Shown in pieces: positions 7,626 to 16,307 of a stretch of 64,000 nucleotides of DNA (the first letter of the stretch is position 1; each line of letters starts with the position of its first letter). The DNA lies in contig JAJZZO010000014.1 of assembly GCA_021797495.1 (NCBI GenBank), positions 49,086 through 113,085 of the forward strand, in the 5' to 3' direction. The notes under the pieces are model-generated. The model was not told the DNA's origin. It saw nothing but the letters and a program-made list of their open reading frames with translations, and did not search any database. The translations under genes and the position numbers were made by a program. The stretch comes from Microcaldota archaeon. Lineage in GTDB: Archaea; Micrarchaeota; Micrarchaeia; Micrarchaeales; Micrarchaeaceae.

Positions 7626-8713
7626 CGATGAGCGAGAAAAAGAAAAAAGGCTCGATATGGTATACGATAACAAACGTAAACGAGCTTGATAAGAAGGAGT
7701 ACCTCGAGCTCATAAGGCGCGTAGCCCTTTTCGTTGGGTTGGGTTTTGTCGCAAGCTTCATAGTTTTCTTTGTCATAGCCCTGCTTGGAGGCATAGGGAA
7801 CGTGGTAAAGACCATAGAGGATGCAAATCCGCTTTTTTACTCGTTGGCTTTTGTGGCGGTTCTTGCAGGATACCTATTGCGTTTCCTGAAATGGCTCTAT
7901 TACACAAAACGCCTGCAGCTCAAGGTGCCGCTGAAGAAAAATTTCATAATCTACATGTCCCAGTATTCTATGAACATAACCCCAGGGAAGCTTGGGAGGG
8001 TGCTCGTGGCTTATACGCTAAGCAGGGTAACCAACATAAAAACATCCAACATTTTGCCCATAGTTACAATAGATATATTCACCGATTTCTTGGGGGTGGG
8101 AATCCTTGCGCTTGTTACGGCGATATATTTTGACCAGTTCGTAATCTATGTGCTTGCGATAGACCTTGTGCTTATGGTGCCGTACCTTTTCATACTTAAC
8201 GACTGGTTTTACAGGATAATGAAGAGGATATTCAAAAAAAGGCGGTTCATAGAGACGTTCACGCTGTACGGTGACGAGTATTTTGCGTCGCAAAGCACGC
8301 TCAACACGCCCATGACCTACATTGTTTCGCTTGCGGTGACCATACCGGCAGCGTTCCTTAACGCTATGGCGCTGCTGTTTGCCCTGCTTTCGATAGGGAT
8401 AGCCCCGCACGTTATCACAAGCGCGTTCGTGGAATCCTCAAGCAACTTATTCGGCATGATAACCGGGATACCGGGCAATATAGGAGTCACTGATGGTTCT
8501 CTTGTCGCACTCATAGGAACGCTATTCAAAACAAGCTTCGCCACATCCTCGGCAATAACGATAATGACAAGATTCGCCACGCTATGGTTTGGCGTACTGC
8601 TAGGAGGTGTAACCCTTCTTTACAGTTTTAGGTACTGGACCGAGAACAAGATATTCAAAAAACGCGGAAAGACCGCCAAACACGGCGGCACGAAAACCAG
8701 AAAACGAACCTGA
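7622..8713 (+). CDS. Flippase-like / LPG-synthase TM-domain membrane protein
   Basis: A 363-aa polytopic protein with about eight membrane segments, a GYLLRFLKWLYY stretch and the YSMNITPGKLGRVL signature of the lysylphosphatidylglycerol-synthase transmembrane (UPF0104/AglD-C) family. Near the C-terminus GIPGNIGVTDGSLVAL is the second conserved block. The soluble transferase domain of true LPG synthases is missing. In archaea such proteins accompany glycosyltransferases and are thought to flip or channel lipid-linked sugars. The ATGA overlap with the GT4 gene supports a shared function. Confidence 0.85.
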   Translation: MTMSEKKKKGSIWYTITNVNELDKKEYLELIRRVALFVGLGFVASFIVFFVIALLGGIGNVVKTIEDANPLFYSLAFVAVLAGYLLRFLKWLYYTKRLQLKVPLKKNFIIYMSQYSMNITPGKLGRVLVAYTLSRVTNIKTSNILPIVTIDIFTDFLGVGILALVTAIYFDQFVIYVLAIDLVLMVPYLFILNDWFYRIMKRIFKKRRFIETFTLYGDEYFASQSTLNTPMTYIVSLAVTIPAAFLNAMALLFALLSIGIAPHVITSAFVESSSNLFGMITGIPGNIGVTDGSLVALIGTLFKTSFATSSAITIMTRFATLWFGVLLGGVTLLYSFRYWTENKIFKKRGKTAKHGGTKTRKRT

Positions 8714-8721
8714 ATGGATGT

Positions 8722-9081
8722 TTATGCGTCTATATCCTCTGGTTCGTCCAGCGCGTCGTCAAGAGATTCCTCTTCTCCTGAATCGGAAGAGCCCCCAAGG
8801 ACTTTTATCTTTCCGAATTTCCCAGTAGACAGCTGCGGAGTGCCGCGGAATTCGTTCACGTAGCAGTTCGAAAGCTCTACCTTGTCTCCTACTTTTACCG
8901 TATTTATGTCATTTCCCCACAGGGACATGTTTATTGTTCCGCTTTCATCTTTTAAGGTTATATTAGCAACCATTAGCCTCTTGCCAAACTTGTTGACAAC
9001 TTCCCTTGGCTCTTCCTTTTGGATGATTGTGGCTGTAATGTTCACATTTCCTGTACCTGCTTTCAGATCGCTTATCTTCAT
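8722..9081 (-). CDS. Single-stranded DNA-binding protein, one OB fold (RPA/SSB-like)
   Basis: A 119-aa protein: one OB fold from about residue 10 to 92 (ITATIIQKEEPREVV, then MVANITLKDESGTINMSLWGND, then VGDKVELSNCYVNEF) followed by an acidic tail (EEESLDDALDEPEDIDA). This is the layout of the crenarchaeal SSB: a single OB fold plus a flexible acidic tail for protein contacts. The aromatic W in SLWGND fits base stacking. It would coat single-stranded DNA in replication and repair. The gene converges with 7622-8713 and has its own promoter region, divergent from mrp. Confidence 0.85.
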   Translation of the reverse strand: MKISDLKAGTGNVNITATIIQKEEPREVVNKFGKRLMVANITLKDESGTINMSLWGNDINTVKVGDKVELSNCYVNEFRGTPQLSTGKFGKIKVLGGSSDSGEEESLDDALDEPEDIDA

Positions 9082-9211
9082 TAGAACACCTGAGTTTATG
9101 TTTATTTTTACAAAAAGTTTATTTAACCTTTGCCCTGTATGCCGTTATTGTAGTGCCCTGGCCATTTTGCCCGCCAAGCTATAAAAAAGACTATCGCACA
9201 TATAATCTGAT

Positions 9212-9997
9212 ATGATGGCTGAAAATAATCAGGAGCATATGCACCCCTCTTTTTCAGGGGTTATAAGGCAACGCGAAAGCATAAAGGCGAAACTTGCAGG
9301 CATAAAAAACAAGATAGGGGTTTACAGCGCCAAGGGAGGAGTGGGCAAAACCACGGTCTCTGTGAATTTGGCTGTCACGCTTGCAAAGATGGGTTATTCT
9401 GTTGGGCTGCTTGATGCCGATATAGACTGCCCCAACGTCCCAATGTTCATGGGCATCGATGAGCGCATGGACATAAGCCATTTCCCGCTCAAACCCTTGG
9501 AAAAGCACGGGGTCAAGGTAGCTTCCACCGCGATGATCGTGGATGACGCAAAAAAGCCGATAATATGGAGAGGCGCACTCATAGCCAAGATGTTGGGCGA
9601 TTTTTTTGAGAATACGGATTGGGGCAATTTAGACTACCTGATAATAGACCTGCCTCCAGGCACTTCCGATTCCCCTCTTTCGATAATGCAGCTGCTTGAT
9701 ATGAGGGGTTTTATACTTGTGACCACCCCAGCAAGAATTGCAGCGGTAAATTCAGTACGCTCTGGGCTTATGGCAAAAAGGCTTGGAAAGGCAGTCCTTG
9801 GGATTGTAGAGAATATGGCTGACGAGAATTCCGGCGAAAATGCAGAATACGTATCCAAGGCCCTGGATTCCGAGATCCTTGGACGCATAGGGTTTGACAA
9901 GAAGATATCGACCCTGGAAGATAAAGGGCTTATACCAGTGCTTGAAGACGCAGAGGTTTTTGAGGAGTTTGAGAGCATAGCCAAGCGTATTTCCTGA
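9212..9997 (+). CDS. Mrp/ApbC/NBP35-type P-loop ATPase, Fe-S carrier
   Basis: A 261-aa deviant-Walker ATPase: YSAKGGVGKTT at about 39-49, with the extra signature Lys, then GLLDADIDCPNVP and DYLIIDLPPGTSD, which are diagnostic of Mrp proteins. They carry and deliver 4Fe-4S clusters; the window contains Fe-S clients (AmrS, NuoB). A TATA-like GCTATAAAAAAG at about 9178-9189 puts the transcript start right at the ATG at 9212/9215, so the mRNA is probably leaderless. The usual C-terminal CxxC is not visible, which is common in archaeal forms. Confidence 0.88.
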   Translation: MMAENNQEHMHPSFSGVIRQRESIKAKLAGIKNKIGVYSAKGGVGKTTVSVNLAVTLAKMGYSVGLLDADIDCPNVPMFMGIDERMDISHFPLKPLEKHGVKVASTAMIVDDAKKPIIWRGALIAKMLGDFFENTDWGNLDYLIIDLPPGTSDSPLSIMQLLDMRGFILVTTPARIAAVNSVRSGLMAKRLGKAVLGIVENMADENSGENAEYVSKALDSEILGRIGFDKKISTLEDKGLIPVLEDAEVFEEFESIAKRIS

Positions 9998-10071
9998 AAG
10001 TTTTGCCGCATACGCTACCGGCACATACCTGGTGCACAATGAATAAGTATTTGCTAGGGTAAACTATCATT

Positions 10072-11124
10072 ATGATAAAAGAGGCGTTGCTTTGGGAAAA
10101 AAGCGATGGCAAAGTCAGATGCAATGCTTGCGCCAGACGTTGCATAATACCTGAGGGTGGGCACGGGTTCTGCTATGTCAGAAGGAATATTGGCGGAAAG
10201 CTGTTTTTAGCGAATTATGGCGTTTTGGACGCCATACAGATTGATCCAATAGAAAAAAAGCCCTTCAACCACTTCATGATTGGGACCTCCGTGCTGGGTG
10301 TTGGCACATCCTCATGCAATTTTGGATGCATGTTTTGCCAAAACCATAACATATCCAAGGAAAACGAGATCGAAGGCGTTTATGTTGGCCCTGCGGAGCT
10401 TGTCGCACTGGCAAAGGAAAACGGCGCAGAAGGCATAGCCTTCACTTATAACGAACCAACCATATTCATAGAATATGCGCTGGACGTTGCTAAGGAGGCG
10501 CACGCTAAAGGCATGTACACAGTATTTGTCAGCAACGGTTATATGACAAGGGAAGCCATAGAGTTAATGAAGGGCAGCATAGATGCCGTGGTTGTTGACT
10601 TCAAAGGCAATGCCGAAAGGGTATTTACAAACAAGTATATGGCAGTTTATTCTCCTGAACCCATAAAAGATGCGTTAGTCGCTTTGAAAGAGGCCGGGAT
10701 ACATATAGAAATAACCGATTTGGTGATACCACATGTTGGAGATTCCGAGACTGCATGCAGGAACTTATGCGATTGGGTTGTAAAAACTCTTGGGCCGGAC
10801 ATACCGACGCACTTCACAAGTTTCCACCCGGATTATAAAATGACCGGCATAGAAAGCACGCCAATAAGAACATTGGAAAAGCATTACAAAATAGCGAAAG
10901 ATGCAGGAATGAATTATGTTTATGTTGGCAATGTCCCAGGCAACAGGAACGAAAGCACTTACTGCCCCGAGTGCAGGAACCTTTTAATAGGAAGGCATGG
11001 ATTTGAAATAACCGAATGCAATTTAACAGCAGATAAAAAATGCACGGAATGCGGCTATGCAATAAACATTTTCGGCCTTATACCGAAAAAATTCGGGCCC
11101 GCAACGATAAAAAGCATATACTGA
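10072..11124 (+). CDS. amrS: AmmeMemoRadiSam-system radical SAM protein
   Basis: A 350-aa radical SAM protein. C82-x3-C86-x2-C89 (SCNFGCMFCQN) binds the catalytic 4Fe-4S cluster. An N-terminal cysteine set (CNAC, RRC, GFC) and a C-terminal zinc-type pair (YCPEC...KCTEC) flank the core, as in AmrS/PflA-like archaeal proteins. The family is defined by co-occurrence with Memo and AMMECR1, which are not in this window. The reaction is not established; modification of a substrate by a SAM-derived radical is expected. It probably needs cluster delivery by Mrp, the gene just before it. Confidence 0.85.
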   Translation: MIKEALLWEKSDGKVRCNACARRCIIPEGGHGFCYVRRNIGGKLFLANYGVLDAIQIDPIEKKPFNHFMIGTSVLGVGTSSCNFGCMFCQNHNISKENEIEGVYVGPAELVALAKENGAEGIAFTYNEPTIFIEYALDVAKEAHAKGMYTVFVSNGYMTREAIELMKGSIDAVVVDFKGNAERVFTNKYMAVYSPEPIKDALVALKEAGIHIEITDLVIPHVGDSETACRNLCDWVVKTLGPDIPTHFTSFHPDYKMTGIESTPIRTLEKHYKIAKDAGMNYVYVGNVPGNRNESTYCPECRNLLIGRHGFEITECNLTADKKCTECGYAINIFGLIPKKFGPATIKSIY

Positions 11125-11137
11125 ATGCAGATTCTGA

Positions 11138-12091
11138 TTATTTGTAGGTATAGCCCAGTTTTACGGCCTTGTTGACCGACAGCTTGTACGATACCGCACC
11201 GATTATCACGACTACGGCTATCACCACAAAAAAGCCGACGCCCAGATCGTGCAGATTATGGATTTTAAGCGGAGTTATTACCCCGTATTGCAGTATTTTC
11301 GGAAATATTTCAATCAGCGCGCCTGCTATCACAAAAGTTGCGCCGCCGTATAAAAGGACGTCGGAGCTTATGCTCCTGGCAATGAAGGCTATGCCCTTCT
11401 TTGTAAGGTGCTTGACCTTTGTTATCCATTTGCCGAAGGCTGCTCCGAATATTATCTGCATTGTCATGGTTCCCAGGCCAAACAGTGCGCCAGGAACCCA
11501 GCCTAGCCACGGGCTCGGCATGGACGGCGAAAGTACTGTGTACAATATCAACGCGAATGCCCCGAAGCCAAAACCCGCTATAAGCCCGTGGACGAACGCC
11601 ATTTTGGAAGGCACTTTTTTCAGCCCTATCCCCTCATCGTCTGAGGTTATGGGATTTTTCTTATGCTCGAACTCCAGCTCCTGATCCCTGCTGTGATCTT
11701 TGTGCAGTTGCGCCATCACTCCGAGCTTTTGCTCCAGCCAGTGCCAGTGGATATAGACACCTTTCTGCTTTATGTATAGCCCGGCGATAAGCATGGCAAG
11801 GCCCACAAAAATATATGTTATGCCGAATATGAGCGAAGTGGTCAGTATGCCTACCAGCGCAAAATAGGCTAATTCCGAAACTATGGCACGCTGTATGGTG
11901 AATCCCGATGAAAAGATGAAACCCGCTTTCATGCCCTCTTTACTGCTGTAGCTTCCCACGGCGTATGAAAATGTTATAGGCCATGTGTGTTCGTCCGGGG
12001 TTATGCCATGTATCAGACCTAACAAATAGGATAGTATTATGGCAGTTATGAAATCCACATTCGTCGGATTAAATAGGTTTAGGTCGAACAT
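11138..12091 (-). CDS. NiCoT/TauE-like polytopic membrane transporter
   Basis: About 317 aa with some eight membrane segments. LGLIHGITPDEHTW resembles the HX4DH-type signature in helix II of nickel/cobalt transporters, and LVHGLIAGFGFGA-like residues form a second family block. A cytoplasmic His-rich loop (IHWHWLEQ, HKDHSRD) fits metal handling. Ni2+ or Co2+ transport is the best guess, but related families export sulfite or other solutes. I chose the ATG at 12091 (MFDLNLF) because a strong TATA element lies about 26 bp before it; a longer frame reaches 12133. Confidence 0.65.
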   Translation of the reverse strand: MFDLNLFNPTNVDFITAIILSYLLGLIHGITPDEHTWPITFSYAVGSYSSKEGMKAGFIFSSGFTIQRAIVSELAYFALVGILTTSLIFGITYIFVGLAMLIAGLYIKQKGVYIHWHWLEQKLGVMAQLHKDHSRDQELEFEHKKNPITSDDEGIGLKKVPSKMAFVHGLIAGFGFGAFALILYTVLSPSMPSPWLGWVPGALFGLGTMTMQIIFGAAFGKWITKVKHLTKKGIAFIARSISSDVLLYGGATFVIAGALIEIFPKILQYGVITPLKIHNLHDLGVGFFVVIAVVVIIGAVSYKLSVNKAVKLGYTYK

Positions 12092-12106
12092 CGTATCAAT
12101 CGGCTT

Positions 12107-12146
12107 AATGGAAATTATAATATATGCTATCAAATTAATATATTTT
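12107..12146. promoter_or_regulatory. Divergent TATA promoters between transporter and VKOR genes
   Basis: On the minus strand ATATATTATAATT (about 12110-12124) lies 26 bp before the ATG at 12091, giving a leaderless transcript. On the plus strand AAATTAATATATTTT (about 12132-12146) lies 20-30 bp before the ATG at 12166. The two elements are side by side, so the genes share a compact bidirectional promoter region. Confidence 0.6.
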
Positions 12147-12165
12147 GCATGCTTTAAGTGATTTG

Positions 12166-12573
12166 ATGAAAACCGGAAACATTGCGTTTTTATTCTTCGC
12201 AGCCATAGCTTTAGCAGACAGCTTTTACCTTAGCGTACAACACTTTTATCCAGGGGTGCTGGCGTGCCCAAACACAGGCATAATCGACTGCGCTACCGTG
12301 CTCAGCAGTAACTATTCTAGCATGTTTGGAATTCCGATTGCGATTCTTGGATTGCTTTGGTCGGTGATAGTCGTTTTCTTATTCGCAAAGCGTGGAGAGC
12401 TTTCAACGTTCCTGGCACCCATATGGTACTTGTTAGGGTTTATCGCAGTTGCATATTCTGTCACCGCACAATACCTGATAGGAAAAATATGCATATATTG
12501 CACCACATTGGACGTTTCGATAATCGCCATAGTGCTTTTGGGAATTTTTGCGGTTAAGCTGCATAAGAAATAA
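12166..12573 (+). CDS. VKOR-family disulfide oxidoreductase
   Basis: A 135-aa protein with four predicted membrane helices. It has the VKOR cysteine sets: a loop pair (ACPN and DCATVLSS) and the membrane-embedded active site ICIYCT near the C-terminus. The conserved Ser of the VLSS block is present. VKOR proteins pass electrons from a thioredoxin-like partner to quinone and so drive disulfide formation outside the membrane. The DUF929 protein at 4051 is a candidate partner. The ATG at 12166 is preferred over an upstream TTG because of the TATA position. Confidence 0.88.
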   Translation: MKTGNIAFLFFAAIALADSFYLSVQHFYPGVLACPNTGIIDCATVLSSNYSSMFGIPIAILGLLWSVIVVFLFAKRGELSTFLAPIWYLLGFIAVAYSVTAQYLIGKICIYCTTLDVSIIAIVLLGIFAVKLHKK

Positions 12574-12584
12574 TCGGAATTTTT

Positions 12585-13724
12585 ATGAAACAAGCCAAAA
12601 AACCTTTTTACATAAGAGACCCAGTATCTGGAGACCTGAGGCTCGACAGTGTGATACAGGAGCTGATTGAGACGCAGGAGTTCCAGAGGCTAAGATACAT
12701 AAAACAACTCGGTCTCGCGCATTTGATATTCCCTGGTGCCAACCACACGCGGTTTGAACACTCTTTGGGAACATGGAATGTCACAAAAGACATATCGGCA
12801 AGAATGCTTGGATCCGAAGATGTAGAACTCAGTGTTGCAGGTTTACTGCATGACGTGGGCCATATGCCGATGTCGCACGAATCTGAGCTCCCCATGTATA
12901 AATTTACGAAAATGATGCATGAGGAGATAGGCAGGCGCATATTAGAGAAAAGCGGGATTTTGGACAACGTAGGGAATTATGGACTTTCACGCAGAAAAAT
13001 AATACAGTATTTCGATGGCATAGGCAAGGGCAAGGTGGTGACAGGAGCTGTTGGCACTGACAGGTTGGATTACCTCATGCGCGACGCTTACTATACTGGA
13101 GTGGCTTACGGTATAATCGATTATTACAGGATACGAAACCTATTGACTTTATATATGGATGAGCCTGCTGCTTACTCGAATGGTATAGACGCCATTGAAT
13201 CTTTTTTTATAGCAAGATATTACATGTATTCCTCAGTGTATTTTCATCACGCAGTGATAATAGCTAACGGAATGTACAGGAAAGCGCTTTATCTCGCTTT
13301 GGAATCAGGCGACATCGACCCGAAGGCATTCGTTTCTTACAGGGATGATGAAGCAATAGCCAAATTACTTGGAGCAAAAAGCTCTTCAGCAATTGCCAAC
13401 AGGATCATGAACCGCAGACTTTTCAAACGGGCATATTACGAACCTAATTTCAAGAATAACATTACAAATGAGGAGCTTTCCGCAATTGCGGGAAAAATTG
13501 GGCTTGACGATTCCCAATATATAGCTGAAGTGCAGCAATTCAGGGGCAAGGAAGACAGCATACATATATTATCCAAAAACAGCGGCAGGCTCGGCACCCT
13601 TGGCGAAGCCTCTGACATATTCAAGATACTTGCAAGCGTCCTAGAAAAACGCAAGATAGTTGTTGTTGCTTGCGACGCCGCGCACGCAAAGAAACTCGGT
13701 GCGGCAATAGAAAAAGCTTTATAA
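12585..13724 (+). CDS. HD-domain phosphohydrolase, SAMHD1/dGTPase-like
   Basis: A 379-aa HD protein. Metal ligands are visible as FEHSLGT (H59), LLHDVGHMPMSH (H89-D90, with H93 and H97) and GTDRLDYLMRD. The opening block with EFQRLRYIKQLG and GANHTRFEHS is typical of the YdhJ/SAMHD1-like group, which hydrolyse dNTPs to nucleoside and triphosphate. A C-terminal ~140-residue domain is less conserved. The role is probably control of dNTP pools. It starts 11 bp after the VKOR gene and may be in the same transcript. Confidence 0.88.
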   Translation: MKQAKKPFYIRDPVSGDLRLDSVIQELIETQEFQRLRYIKQLGLAHLIFPGANHTRFEHSLGTWNVTKDISARMLGSEDVELSVAGLLHDVGHMPMSHESELPMYKFTKMMHEEIGRRILEKSGILDNVGNYGLSRRKIIQYFDGIGKGKVVTGAVGTDRLDYLMRDAYYTGVAYGIIDYYRIRNLLTLYMDEPAAYSNGIDAIESFFIARYYMYSSVYFHHAVIIANGMYRKALYLALESGDIDPKAFVSYRDDEAIAKLLGAKSSSAIANRIMNRRLFKRAYYEPNFKNNITNEELSAIAGKIGLDDSQYIAEVQQFRGKEDSIHILSKNSGRLGTLGEASDIFKILASVLEKRKIVVVACDAAHAKKLGAAIEKAL

Positions 13725-13755
13725 TGTAAATAGAAAAAGAAGCATGCATGATCGT

Positions 13756-13829
13756 GGGCCCATAGCTCAGTTTGGTAGAGCGGCTGGCTCTTAACCAGTA
13801 GGTCGAGGGTCCAAATCCCTCTGGGCCCG
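13756..13829 (+). tRNA. tRNA-Lys(CUU), no intron
   Basis: Acceptor GGGCCCA/TGGGCCC, D-stem GCTC/GAGC, anticodon stem GCTGG/CCAGT with loop CTCTTAA (anticodon CTT), T-arm GAGGG-TCCAAAT-CCCTC, discriminator G; CCA is not encoded. The T-loop begins TCC rather than TTC. The 3' 39 bases also encode, on the other strand, the end of the gene at 13791-14285. Confidence 0.93.
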
Positions 13830-14285
13830 CTCATGTTTGAGTGCCGTCAGGTTGGAACGCATTGTAGGATCCTCCTTTGCTAGTATTGTGAACGTGTTCG
13901 GGCGGTCTTTCTGCGATATTATGATTCTGCTCGGTATCAGAAAAATTTCCGGGCTTATTAAATTGATGCCGTATTTTATATCGTATCCCATTTCCCCGTA
14001 TAGCTTTTTTACATTGATCATTTCAAGCATTTCCACAGGGTTTTTTACCACATAAGAGCCAATAAACTGGTTTGTTTCCAATACCGCATCTATGTTGAAT
14101 ATCTTTCCATGCATTAGTTTATCAGAACAGAATCCGACATTTACCTGCTCTGTAAAACCCATGCCGTTATATATCGGTATGTCCGCTTTGCTGCTATCGA
14201 GTTTCCTTAGTAACATTCTTACAGATGAACCGTCCTTATCCAGATATGGCGTTATGGTTTCAGTTATATCAACTTTTACCTGCAT
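13791..14285 (-). CDS. Hypothetical protein whose end runs antisense into tRNA-Lys
   Basis: A 164-aa protein of unknown function, mixed alpha/beta, with no membrane segment or recognised motif. Its last 12 codons (after about ALKHE) are read from the complement of tRNA-Lys, and the stop TAA coincides with the TTAA of the anticodon loop. A TATA-like CTTTATATATG at about 14336-14346 lies between it and endA, so it probably has its own promoter. The C-terminus may have been captured when an original stop was lost. Confidence 0.6.
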   Translation of the reverse strand: MQVKVDITETITPYLDKDGSSVRMLLRKLDSSKADIPIYNGMGFTEQVNVGFCSDKLMHGKIFNIDAVLETNQFIGSYVVKNPVEMLEMINVKKLYGEMGYDIKYGINLISPEIFLIPSRIIISQKDRPNTFTILAKEDPTMRSNLTALKHERAQRDLDPRPTG

Positions 14286-14359
14286 CGCCTTTTTGATATA
14301 TGTCGCCGTTATATCACAGAATTACTAATGAAGCACATATATAAAGAGTTTTTGTTTAG

Positions 14360-15532
14360 CTACGGCTGCATCCAGTCTATTTCGTAGTATTCATATTCGC
14401 TTTTAGGAAGCTCTATTTTCTTGACGCGATAGTATGTTACAGCAGTTTCCCTGTCTGCTATGGCTATTATGAGTTCCATGTGCTTGCTGTTGGCTTCGTT
14501 TATTATGGCCGACAATTCGCTGCCCCCTATGTACTCGTTTTCCCCGAGGGAGAGCATGCCAAAATGCGGCGCGTCCTTGCCTGGAATCTCTATGCCGTCG
14601 TGCTTCCTGTGGTAGAGCGTGAAATCCATCCCTATCTTTTTTTGTCTCGATTTCCCCGGTATCCCAAGTATGAATGTCTTTTTTACCGAATGCGCAACCC
14701 TGATGACCCTTGCCCATTCAGAGGTAAGCAGTTTTGAATCTCTTGGGAATACATGAAGCACGTGTTTTGAATGGACCCATGATGGATCGTCCCTTATGGG
14801 CTTCGCCCCTGGGAAATATATCCTGAAGTGCGTGCCAAACTTAAAGCCGGATTTCACAACATACCCCTTGGACCTCCAGTCTTTGTAGACCTCATAAAGT
14901 TTTTGCGCGTCAGGCCTGACTTTCGACGCTATTTTGAGTATCTCCCTGAACGAATAGTTTTCTATTTTTAGCGATCCGGATTCCACCAGGAATAAGGTCT
15001 CGTATAAATCGAATTTATTAAGAGTGCCGTGGTTGCTCAGCTTGTATGTGCCGTATTGCCCGAGCCAGTATTGTTCGTATATATTTTTGCCGCTTTCAGG
15101 GTCATCTACTACTGAGGTCAGATCGTCTTCGAAAAACACCCCCTTCATCGAGTATTTTGATATGTCTATAGATGATGACGGATATCTTTTTATCTGGATT
15201 TGCACATTTTTGGGCTCGACGTGTTCTTCTTTCGAATTTCTTATCATTAAGCCCCTGTCTCTCCAGTCTTTGTAAGTGAAGTAACGCGCCATGAATTTCT
15301 TGTTCTTTGAAAAATAGGCAGCAAGTTCGTTAAACGACATCTCCTCCCCAGTATCGGAAGATTTGCACATCGCCTTTCTTACATCTATTACGTATAGGGC
15401 CTCTTCCGGCTCCAGTTTTAGTACCCCGTTCGCGTATGTACCTATGCTGCCTGACTTTAAAGTATCTATTGTCGATTGGTCTTTAGACACTATCATGCCC
15501 TTCTGTCCATCATAAGTGATTTCCAATGACAA
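14360..15532 (-). CDS. endA: tRNA-splicing endonuclease, fused three-unit (epsilon2-like) form
   Basis: A 390-aa protein, about twice the usual archaeal subunit. An internal duplication is visible: YFTYKDWRDRGLMIRNS (about 84-100) mirrors YEVYKDWRSKGYVVKSG (213-229). The C-terminal unit carries the catalytic triad of the family: Tyr in THFRIY (Y239), His in WVHS (H254) and Lys in HSVKK (K284/285), with family-like spacing. The enzyme cuts bulge-helix-bulge motifs at exon-intron junctions in tRNA. The three-unit architecture is known from ARMAN-2. Two intron-containing tRNA genes in this window are expected substrates. It follows dphB by two bases. Confidence 0.88.
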   Translation of the reverse strand: MSLEITYDGQKGMIVSKDQSTIDTLKSGSIGTYANGVLKLEPEEALYVIDVRKAMCKSSDTGEEMSFNELAAYFSKNKKFMARYFTYKDWRDRGLMIRNSKEEHVEPKNVQIQIKRYPSSSIDISKYSMKGVFFEDDLTSVVDDPESGKNIYEQYWLGQYGTYKLSNHGTLNKFDLYETLFLVESGSLKIENYSFREILKIASKVRPDAQKLYEVYKDWRSKGYVVKSGFKFGTHFRIYFPGAKPIRDDPSWVHSKHVLHVFPRDSKLLTSEWARVIRVAHSVKKTFILGIPGKSRQKKIGMDFTLYHRKHDGIEIPGKDAPHFGMLSLGENEYIGGSELSAIINEANSKHMELIIAIADRETAVTYYRVKKIELPKSEYEYYEIDWMQP

Positions 15533-15534
15533 TA

Positions 15535-16296
15535 TTACACCGTCCCTGTTTGTTCCAGATATTCCGCTTCTATGTCGCTGATTTTAGCCGGAATTATTAT
15601 TGCAGCCATCTTATAATTAAAATCTGTCCTAGTTTTTTGTATTTCCGTGAATGTTATATGCTGATTTTCAGTGCCGGCATCGCAAAGCATGACGATTTTT
15701 TTATCCGATAACATCACACCCTTTTTGTAATGTTTTTCGGCGTTTTCCATTATGCTTATTGCTTCCTCAACCCTTATAGAGATGCCCTTTTCACTGTCAT
15801 AATCCAGTAACATCAGGCTATGCAGATTGTTTGAATGATTCATCAATACGGTTTCGTAGAAGGAAACCGGCTTGTAGTGCTCTGACCAGCGCGGTATCGT
15901 ACACACAGGGCCAAACCTATAAAAGTCCAGCCCGCTTTCTGCTATTGCCACGGAGAATATAGCTGTAGAATGTACCACCTTAACAGGGATTTTTTTCTTT
16001 CGTGCCTCGATAAGAATAGTCTTATGCGTTGTTGCTATCAACGGATCTCCGTTAGTTATTATGGAAACGTTTTTGCTTTCAGCCATTGAAAGTATTCCGT
16101 CAATCCCCTCTTCAAGCATGTGCCTGTCTGCCGTTTTTATTTCGTTCCTTGAAAACTTTTTTATAATTTCAAGTTTGGCGTTGCTAACAAACGCGGTATA
16201 ACTGTCAAGAAACACAACATCCGAAACTTTCAGGGCATCAAGCCCAGCCTCAGTCACGTCGTGTTCGCCAACTCCTACACCAATCAGGTATAACAT
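15535..16296 (-). CDS. dphB: Diphthine synthase
   Basis: A 253-aa tetrapyrrole-methylase-fold enzyme: MLYLIGVGVGE at the start and TNGDPLIATTH, the SAM-binding block of DphB, near residue 80. It trimethylates the modified histidine of elongation factor aEF2 during diphthamide synthesis. I chose the ATG at 16296, preceded by GTGAT and four bases, the ribosome binding site pattern used widely here; a GTG at 16305 is less likely. It lies between lhr and endA in a minus-strand run. Confidence 0.9.
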   Translation of the reverse strand: MLYLIGVGVGEHDVTEAGLDALKVSDVVFLDSYTAFVSNAKLEIIKKFSRNEIKTADRHMLEEGIDGILSMAESKNVSIITNGDPLIATTHKTILIEARKKKIPVKVVHSTAIFSVAIAESGLDFYRFGPVCTIPRWSEHYKPVSFYETVLMNHSNNLHSLMLLDYDSEKGISIRVEEAISIMENAEKHYKKGVMLSDKKIVMLCDAGTENQHITFTEIQKTRTDFNYKMAAIIIPAKISDIEAEYLEQTGTV

Positions 16297-16307
16297 ATGA
16301 ATCACTA

